Shown here: positions 57,135 through 61,230 of the stretch, in pieces
Numbering within the stretch: the stretch's first letter is position 1
Layout: the number at the start of each line of letters is the position of its first letter
Origin: a virus
IMG/VR virus record: IMGVR_UViG_3300028025_002039
Span: 1-61,230 of that record
DNA: 61,230 bases
Direction: 5' to 3' (one strand)
Position numbers and translations under genes: made by a program
The notes under the pieces: generated by a model
The model's database searches: none
What the model saw: the letters and a program-made list of their open reading frames with translations, nothing else
What the model was told of the DNA's origin: nothing

Positions 57135-57346
57135 TAAATCCTAAAGCAATTGCAGATACATCCATTCCTATCCATGACCTAGTACATGGTGAGTTGAAGA
57201 CCCTTATGCTATACGCTGAAGAGCAGATAGAAGCGTCGGACACAGACCTTGCTAACTATTGGAATGGAAGACTAGACGGATATGCTGATGTATATAAACT
57301 AATATACGACCTAATATTTATCCGTGAAGACCTTGACAAGCAGTAG
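57131..57346 (+). CDS. Small acidic helical protein
   Basis: This 71-residue protein has helices with LVHGELKTLMLYAEEQIEA and YWNGRLDGYADVYKLIYDLI. It is coupled to the previous gene by overlap. The -35 box of the next promoter lies in its last codons. Function unknown. Confidence 0.55.
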   Translation: MINPKAIADTSIPIHDLVHGELKTLMLYAEEQIEASDTDLANYWNGRLDGYADVYKLIYDLIFIREDLDKQ

Positions 57347-57361
57347 CCCATACTGTATAAT
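57333..57361 (+). promoter_or_regulatory. Sigma70-type promoter
   Basis: TTGACA (57333-57338), 17-nt spacer, TATAAT (57356-57361), about 32 nt before the ATG at 57393. Confidence 0.8.
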
Positions 57362-57392
57362 AGATATATAACCCTTAGAGAAAGAGAACCCC

Positions 57393-57599
57393 ATGGCAAC
57401 ATTTGATGTAACCGTATCCTTTCACTTCGACACTGAGTATCAGGTAGAAGCAGATAGTTACGAAGAAGCAGAAGAAAAAGCAATGCGTGAAGCAGAAGAG
57501 TGGAAACCTTATTCATCTGAATTAGGATATACTCACGACTGGTATTCAGTAGACATTGAGAATGTACACACTAACGATGAGTTGGATGAAGATGAGTAA
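57393..57599 (+). CDS. Small acidic beta-alpha protein (DpnD-like fold)
   Basis: This 68-residue protein has two strands (FDVTVSFHFDTEYQVEADS) followed by a helix (YEEAEEKAMREAEEW) and an acidic end. A gene with the same plan lies on the minus strand at 59885 (YVQVQVCYDGEIEADSEEQA). Similar small proteins occur in many phages; the function is unknown. Confidence 0.6.
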   Translation: MATFDVTVSFHFDTEYQVEADSYEEAEEKAMREAEEWKPYSSELGYTHDWYSVDIENVHTNDELDEDE

Positions 57600-57831
57600 G
57601 GACCTAACCACAGAAGAGTGGGATGCAGAAATCGACATCCTTTATTCCTATGTTGATAAGTTTGTTAATGATGATTCAGAAGACTTCTCTACCCAGATTA
57701 TTAATCTTGGCAACCTTGCACATATGAAGGGGTGGCACGACGCTATCGCCATGGTATTAGATGTCAGTGGTGGGATGTATAATGGATACGATAACCAAAC
57801 CCTAGAAGAATTGAGACAACGAATTGTGTAA
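57592..57831 (+). CDS. Small acidic protein
   Basis: This 79-residue protein starts at ATG 57592, overlapping the previous stop by 8 bp. It has acidic helices (EEWDAEIDILYSYVDKFVN) and a Gly/Asn-rich end. Function unknown. Confidence 0.55.
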   Translation: MSKDLTTEEWDAEIDILYSYVDKFVNDDSEDFSTQIINLGNLAHMKGWHDAIAMVLDVSGGMYNGYDNQTLEELRQRIV

Positions 57832-58285
57832 TCATACTAAGATTGTTTGCCCTGAACATGACGGTGGCTTTGACTGTACCCCCTTTTGCAGACTATGCGA
57901 AGCAAATCAAGAGTTCTGCCCTTCGTGCGAACAGATGTCTAACGAACACTGGGAGAAGATTTATCTCCCTATGACTAATCATCTAACTAGTGAAGGTATC
58001 TCATACGAGACCTACGGTGATGAAGAAGACTATGTACGTCAGCAGGACGAGCGAAACGTCTGGACTGAAATGGATGGCGACAACGGTGTGTACATTGTAA
58101 ACGGTATGCATTATGTGAACCGCATTCAATACTACATCACTAACAAACCTTGGAATGAAGGTGACAACATCTGCATTACCGTATGCGAGTACATCGACTG
58201 CGATTGCTATGACGGTGATGTGGACCCTAAGAACAACTGCCCTGAGTGTGGCGGTACTGGCACAAAGACAGTGTGGGCAGACTAA
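57824..58285 (+). CDS. Cysteine-rich protein with DnaJ-type zinc finger
   Basis: This 153-residue protein starts with TTG 57824 inside the previous gene. The N-terminus has CPEHDGGFDCTPFCRLC and CPSC, and the C-terminus CDCYDGD followed by CPECGGTGTK, a motif of DnaJ zinc-finger repeats. At least two zinc sites are likely. The acidic middle contains many Tyr and Asp residues. Protein- or RNA-binding is plausible. Confidence 0.6.
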   Translation: MCNHTKIVCPEHDGGFDCTPFCRLCEANQEFCPSCEQMSNEHWEKIYLPMTNHLTSEGISYETYGDEEDYVRQQDERNVWTEMDGDNGVYIVNGMHYVNRIQYYITNKPWNEGDNICITVCEYIDCDCYDGDVDPKNNCPECGGTGTKTVWAD

Positions 58286-58665
58286 TGGTAAGAGAATGGA
58301 ATGAGAACATGCAAAAAGATTGGGACCTAAACATATTCTTCAGAGAGCATTACTCTGACGAAGACGGTACTACATGGGAGAACGTTATAACTATTAATCC
58401 TGTAGTTTATACATGGGACGGTGACCGCTCTGATAACTGGTACACTGACATCCTATTTACCACGACGTTTGCAGAGGCACGGTATCTGAGGAGCCAGTAT
58501 CCAGAAGAAGAGTACGGTACAGACTGGACAGATAGCCTACAGGGCTTCCTAGAGATTGCTCCGCCTAGGTTAAAGTCTTTGCTTGGGACCCTGCCTGGTG
58601 CGGATGAGACTGATGAGATTATTAAACTTGGTGGGTTGAGAGCACTCCCTGCCAATGACGGATAG
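58285..58665 (+). CDS. Protein of unknown function
   Basis: This 126-residue protein starts at ATG 58285 overlapping the previous stop. It is Trp/Asp-rich (NENMQKDWDLNIFFREHY; YTWDGDRSDNWYTDILF) with a helical C-terminal part. A hairpin follows, so it is probably last in its operon. Confidence 0.55.
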   Translation: MVREWNENMQKDWDLNIFFREHYSDEDGTTWENVITINPVVYTWDGDRSDNWYTDILFTTTFAEARYLRSQYPEEEYGTDWTDSLQGFLEIAPPRLKSLLGTLPGADETDEIIKLGGLRALPANDG

Positions 58666-58692
58666 GTTAGGGGTTTCCGATTCCGTCAAACT

Positions 58693-58729
58693 GTGGGGGG
58701 TATGAGTAATTGCTACTTGTATCCCCCAC
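58693..58729 (+). terminator. C/G-run hairpin, probable terminator
   Basis: GTGGGGG (58693-58699) pairs with CCCCCAC (58723-58729), extended by weaker pairs. There is no T run, so terminator strength is uncertain. Confidence 0.5.
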
Positions 58730-58736
58730 CACATTC

Positions 58737-58745
58737 TGGTATAAT
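58737..58745 (+). promoter_or_regulatory. Extended -10 promoter
   Basis: TGGTATAAT, 22 nt before the ATG at 58768. Confidence 0.55.
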
Positions 58746-58767
58746 GATAATAAGAGAATAGAGTAGT

Positions 58768-58968
58768 ATGAGAAAGAGTAATGAAGAAAAATTTGCGACA
58801 TTAGTTAGTAATTTTGTTAGTGATTTGAGATTTGACTTAGAACTAGCAGGAAAGTATTTGGCTTGGTATTTACCAAATGTAACATACCGAAGAATACTAA
58901 CAATCTTAGAAGCAATGAAACACGAAAGAGAAGGTAAGAGCAATGAGTATCACGACACAAGAGAGTAA
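58768..58968 (+). CDS. Small basic helical protein
   Basis: This 66-residue protein is helical with Lys/Arg-rich ends (RKSNEEKFATLVSNFVSDL; YRRILTILEAMKHEREGK). It overlaps the next gene by 26 bp. Function unknown. Confidence 0.55.
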   Translation: MRKSNEEKFATLVSNFVSDLRFDLELAGKYLAWYLPNVTYRRILTILEAMKHEREGKSNEYHDTRE

Positions 58969-59206
58969 GGCAGACATCCTGTCAGAACTATGGCTAGGCT
59001 ATAAGAACGACCAGAACTTTGAGGATTTCTTTTCCTACAATGATTTGGGTCTGCCTCTAGCCTATGCTATTTCGAACGGTATCGTAAAGGCAACAGAGCA
59101 GTCTAATAAATTCATAGATGAGACATTCTCCCTATTACTAGCATCACTAGAGATAGAAGACGAAGGCTATGATGGTCTTGATGATATCTTCCTAATGGCT
59201 GGCTAG
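58943..59206 (+). CDS. Small acidic protein
   Basis: This 87-residue protein has helices (KADILSELWLGYKN; FIDETFSLLLASLEI) and an acidic C-terminus. It is the last plus-strand gene before the second repeat cluster. Confidence 0.55.
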   Translation: MSITTQESKADILSELWLGYKNDQNFEDFFSYNDLGLPLAYAISNGIVKATEQSNKFIDETFSLLLASLEIEDEGYDGLDDIFLMAG

Positions 59207-59207
59207 A

Positions 59208-59333
59208 TTCAGGAAAAAATAAACAGTCTTCGTAATTAGTATCTGATACCTAGATAACCTGGGAAACATGTGTTCCTTCGTAATCGGTATCGGATATCTA
59301 ATTATCTGGGGAAAAATATACAGGGTTCGTAAT
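59208..59333 (+). repeat. TTCGTAAT module array, cluster 2
   Basis: TTCGTAAT occurs at 59229, 59277 and 59326, spaced 48 and 49 bp, each preceded by GGGAAA-type runs. The two full units are diverged direct repeats with palindromic cores (GTATCTGATAC; GATATC). The gap from 59207 to 59390 has no gene. A T6-GCCC-A6 palindrome (59367-59382) lies at its right end between convergent operons. Confidence 0.75.
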
Positions 59334-59390
59334 TAGTTTATTATGCTTGTTTACCTTACATAACATTTTTTGCCCAAAAAATTGAAGCCC

Positions 59391-59528
59391 CTACTCCTGA
59401 AAGAAGTAAGGGTCAACAATTCGTAGACGGAGCAGATTTAGAATAGTCGTTGTAGGAAGGCTGTCCACGTTTGGAATTTCCATGAATGAGTCAATGAGTT
59501 CCAGAACCTTTTCCGTATCACTCTTCAT
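59391..59528 (-). CDS. Small protein of unknown function
   Basis: This 45-residue protein starts at ATG 59528 and overlaps the upstream gene by 11 bp. It is helical (TEKVLELIDSFMEIPN; ILNLLRLRIVDPYF). It is the last gene of the minus-strand operon. Confidence 0.5.
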   Translation of the reverse strand: MKSDTEKVLELIDSFMEIPNVDSLPTTTILNLLRLRIVDPYFFQE

Positions 59529-59649
59529 CGTCCACAGGGGCAAGCATTCGCTGCATTGCCCTAAACTCTTCATACGTTAGTTTATTAACAATCTGCCAGA
59601 TACGCTCGGCACTTGCTTTACGCTCTTCAAACATTTCTTCGATGTTCAC
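59518..59649 (-). CDS. Small helical protein
   Basis: This 43-residue protein starts with GTG after AAGGAGAC. One helix-rich unit (MNIEEMFEERKASAERIW) with an acidic end. It overlaps both neighbours by 4-11 bp. Confidence 0.5.
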   Translation of the reverse strand: MNIEEMFEERKASAERIWQIVNKLTYEEFRAMQRMLAPVDDEE

Positions 59650-59744
59650 TTTGTCTCCTTTATTGGTTTACGAATATAATAAGCACCACAGTTAATACAA
59701 TAATCACAAATGAAAGTGTGTTCACACGCTACCTTTCTAGGCAT
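59646..59744 (-). CDS. Tiny zinc-binding protein
   Basis: This 32-residue protein has CEHTFICDYCINCG, which places three or four Cys and a His as a zinc site, and a basic end (RKPIKETK). It ends in a GTGA overlap with the next gene. Very short, but the Cys pattern and overlaps support it. Confidence 0.5.
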   Translation of the reverse strand: MPRKVACEHTFICDYCINCGAYYIRKPIKETK

Positions 59745-59892
59745 TGTATTTTTCAATGCTAATCATACTATCTAGCATCTCCATGCGGCTCAACAAAAGG
59801 TCGTGCGTCCAATCATTTAGTTTACCTTCAAATTTCTTGAAGTCTGCTTCTACTGCTTTGCGTTCAGCCAATAGGCTTTCCAAATCACTCAT
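59737..59892 (-). CDS. Small coiled-coil protein
   Basis: This 51-residue protein is one long charged helix (LESLLAERKAVEADFKKFEG). It overlaps both neighbours by 8 bp. Function unknown. Confidence 0.5.
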   Translation of the reverse strand: MSDLESLLAERKAVEADFKKFEGKLNDWTHDLLLSRMEMLDSMISIEKYNA

Positions 59893-60076
59893 CTTCGTCC
59901 TCGTCTTCTTCGTCTTCTTCCAACTCTTCTACATCAATGGAATAAACGCTGTCGTAGGTTAGGGCAGGGTCGTCGCCATAGTAAGAGTGCCAAGCCATTT
60001 CTTCTGCTTGCTCTTCGCTATCGGCTTCAATCTCTCCGTCATAACATACTTGAACCTGAACATAGTATCTAGGCAT
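59885..60076 (-). CDS. Small acidic beta-alpha protein (DpnD-like fold)
   Basis: This 63-residue protein has the strand-strand-helix plan of the gene at 57393 (YVQVQVCYDGEIEADSEEQA, then EMAWHSYYGDD) and ends in a run of Glu and Asp. The two are probably paralogues on opposite strands. Confidence 0.6.
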   Translation of the reverse strand: MPRYYVQVQVCYDGEIEADSEEQAEEMAWHSYYGDDPALTYDSVYSIDVEELEEDEEDEDEDE

Positions 60077-60527
60077 TGCTTCCTGCTTTCTTGTTTGAGG
60101 TTTCCATTATACCTGCTACCACCGACATCTTGTCCTGTGGGTAGCCCTTGGCGTAGTATTGCCAAATGGTAAGGTTTGTTTCTAGGCGGTCGCCAAATAG
60201 ACGAACGTGGTCAGCAAGGTCAATAGTTTCATCACTGATTAGCGGAGCCAATTCTTCGGGGGTAATGTCAAGGTATCCACTCATACCATTCTTACCCCAA
60301 TAGTTTATAGGCAACTTGCCGTTCTTGTCAGCATACCAGCCAACACCTTCGTCAAGTAGAGTAGCAACGCCGTTCTCACCATTGACAATAGCCATACGCT
60401 CGGCAGAGAAATCTACATCAGGAGCGTCTAACTTTTCTTTTAGGAATGCGGTTGCTTTCTCAACATCTAGGATGTGGCAAATGGTTCCCTTGGTGCGTTG
60501 TGAATAGCGGTCTGGATAATCTGTCAT
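60069..60527 (-). CDS. Protein of unknown function
   Basis: This 152-residue protein has an AAGGAG ribosome binding site and a consensus-type promoter upstream. It contains INYWGKNGMSGYLDITPEEL and HVRLFGDRLETNLTIWQYY. It is the first gene of the minus-strand operon. No family recognised. Confidence 0.6.
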   Translation of the reverse strand: MTDYPDRYSQRTKGTICHILDVEKATAFLKEKLDAPDVDFSAERMAIVNGENGVATLLDEGVGWYADKNGKLPINYWGKNGMSGYLDITPEELAPLISDETIDLADHVRLFGDRLETNLTIWQYYAKGYPQDKMSVVAGIMETSNKKAGSNA

Positions 60528-60556
60528 TTTGTCTCCTTGTTTTTGGGTTATACTCT

Positions 60557-60585
60557 ATTATACACCTACCCCCCGACATTGTAAA
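60557..60585 (-). promoter_or_regulatory. Sigma70-type promoter of the minus-strand operon
   Basis: Minus-strand TTTACA (60585-60580), 17-nt spacer, TATAAT (60562-60557), leading to the gene at 60527. Confidence 0.7.
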
Positions 60586-60615
60586 TAGGCAATATTTTTT
60601 TGGGCAAAAATTTGG

Positions 60616-60687
60616 CACTCCCAGAGAGAATCGAACTCTCGCCACCAGGATGAAAACCTGGCGTTCTAACCACTAAACTATGGGAGC
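60616..60687 (-). tRNA. tRNA-Glu (anticodon TTC), CCA encoded
   Basis: 72 nt on the minus strand. Acceptor stem GCTCCCA/TGGGAGT (first pair G-T), D stem GTTT/GAAC, anticodon stem CCAGG/CCTGG with loop TTTTCAT, T stem GAGAG/CTCTC. CCA is encoded at 60615-60613. It differs from the plus-strand tRNAs, which lack CCA. Confidence 0.92.
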
Positions 60688-60724
60688 AGGTGAGCAGTTT
60701 GAAATCATGCTCAGGATTAGCAGA

Positions 60725-61230
60725 CTAAGCCATTACGACTTGCTGAACCACTTTCATTAGGCGGTTCTTCTCTGCGTTCATCACAGGGTCAAAGCCAGAA
60801 GCCGAAGCGTAAATGCTTTCGTTGCTTCCACCACGAGCCGAGCGATACCAATCTAGGCGTTCGGTTAGAGCGTTGTAAGCACCCCACGCTGTTCCAGAAA
60901 TGGTGTCGTTGAACTGACCGACATAAATGGCGTTGAGCAGGTCAATCTTGCTGTCGTATTTCTTGAATGAACCCTTGCTGTCTTTTTCAGGGGCAGGGTA
61001 AGCAAGAGCAACAATCTTATCAAAGTCAGCCTTAGTGATTTCCTTTTCAATCATAGCGTTTGCCATAACAGAAAACTCGTCAAGATACTTAGAAGCCAAA
61101 CCTAACGCTTCACGAGCAACTGCGATTTTACCTTCGGCAGTTGAAGTGTGGCGGATTTTGAATGACTGCTTAGAAGCAGACTTACCCTTGAATGAAGATA
61201 GAGCAAGGTTGAGAGTGTTAGCACACACAA
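60725..61230 (-). CDS. DUF932-like phage/plasmid protein, partial
   Basis: The frame runs off the right edge, so the N-terminal part is missing. The visible ~168 residues begin at CANTLNLAL, which matches the conserved CxNTL region in the middle of DUF932 proteins, and continue through AREALGLASKYLDEF and NDTISGTAWGAYNALTERLDW. DUF932 proteins occur in phages and plasmids; a recombination-related role has been suggested for some. No function is assigned here. Confidence 0.65.
   Translation of the reverse strand, partial: VCANTLNLALSSFKGKSASKQSFKIRHTSTAEGKIAVAREALGLASKYLDEFSVMANAMIEKEITKADFDKIVALAYPAPEKDSKGSFKKYDSKIDLLNAIYVGQFNDTISGTAWGAYNALTERLDWYRSARGGSNESIYASASGFDPVMNAEKNRLMKVVQQVVMA

Noticed and set aside
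1-61230. Prophage or bacterial chromosomal context
   Set aside because: No integrase, attachment site pair, host housekeeping gene or rRNA is visible; all genes fit a phage genome. Lifestyle remains undecided because the window is partial.

Overview
The window is part of a double-stranded DNA tailed phage genome (siphovirus type, long non-contractile tail), not a bacterial chromosome. Genes are packed head to tail, usually with ATGA/TAATG-type overlaps. The order capsid, head-tail connectors, tail terminator, tail tube, two chaperones, a 3274-residue tape measure and minor tail proteins is classic. An actinobacterial host is inferred from a WhiB-type protein, ThyX, NrdH, an MSMEG_6728-like repair protein, and many genes whose start codon lies 5-6 nt after a -10 box (predicted leaderless mRNAs, common in Actinobacteria). 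Base composition looks well below 50 % GC by eye (not counted). That would fit a low-GC, perhaps aquatic, actinobacterium rather than Streptomyces or Mycobacterium.

Layout. 1-7.1 kb: scaffold/protease end, major capsid protein, connectors, tail terminator, tail tube, and two paralogous tail assembly chaperones. 7.1-25.3 kb: tape measure with an embedded HAD-phosphatase-like domain and a possible kinase-like domain, then distal tail, hub and tail-tip/receptor proteins. 25.3-38 kb: a replication and recombination block with DnaB-like helicase, DnaG-like primase, ssDNA-binding protein, PolIII-alpha, MazG-like, NrdH, RecA-like, Hjc-like, Cas4-like and RuvC-like genes, plus a lipoprotein. 37.8-43.6 kb: terminase subunits, an exported PA14-domain protein that appears to start at ATT, two small holin-like proteins, three tRNAs and an M23 endolysin. 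43.7-52.4 kb: accessory genes including FmdB-like, three glycosyltransferases, WhiB, an IrrE-like metalloprotease, an Nmad1-like protein, GroES, ThyX, a CTP-transferase and tRNA-Arg. 52.35-54.1 kb: a short minus-strand block with a HAD phosphatase and very small proteins. 54.1-59.2 kb: plus strand again, with a UV-repair-like protein, a PduO-type cobalamin adenosyltransferase, a probable replication origin and small hypotheticals. 59.4-61.2 kb: a minus-strand operon of small proteins, tRNA-Glu and a truncated DUF932-like gene.

How it works together. The phage brings its own polymerase, helicase, primase, SSB and recombinase. It also carries a non-coding AT-rich region (about 56.29-56.87 kb) with three DnaA boxes at an exact 12-bp period, followed by repeated modules ending in TTCGTAAT. 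This looks like an origin that recruits host DnaA. ThyX, NrdH, MazG and cobalamin adenosyltransferase would support dNTP supply, the last perhaps by feeding a B12-dependent ribonucleotide reductase. Consensus TTGACA-N17-TATAAT or extended -10 promoters occur throughout, so host primary sigma factor probably transcribes most genes.

Most unusual points: the enzymatic cassette inside the tape measure, the origin with DnaA boxes plus the TTCGTAAT array, duplicated chaperones in place of a programmed frameshift, a promoter in the loop of an inverted repeat, the ATT-started secreted protein, and the leaderless gene set. No database search was possible; family names rest on motifs and gene order.
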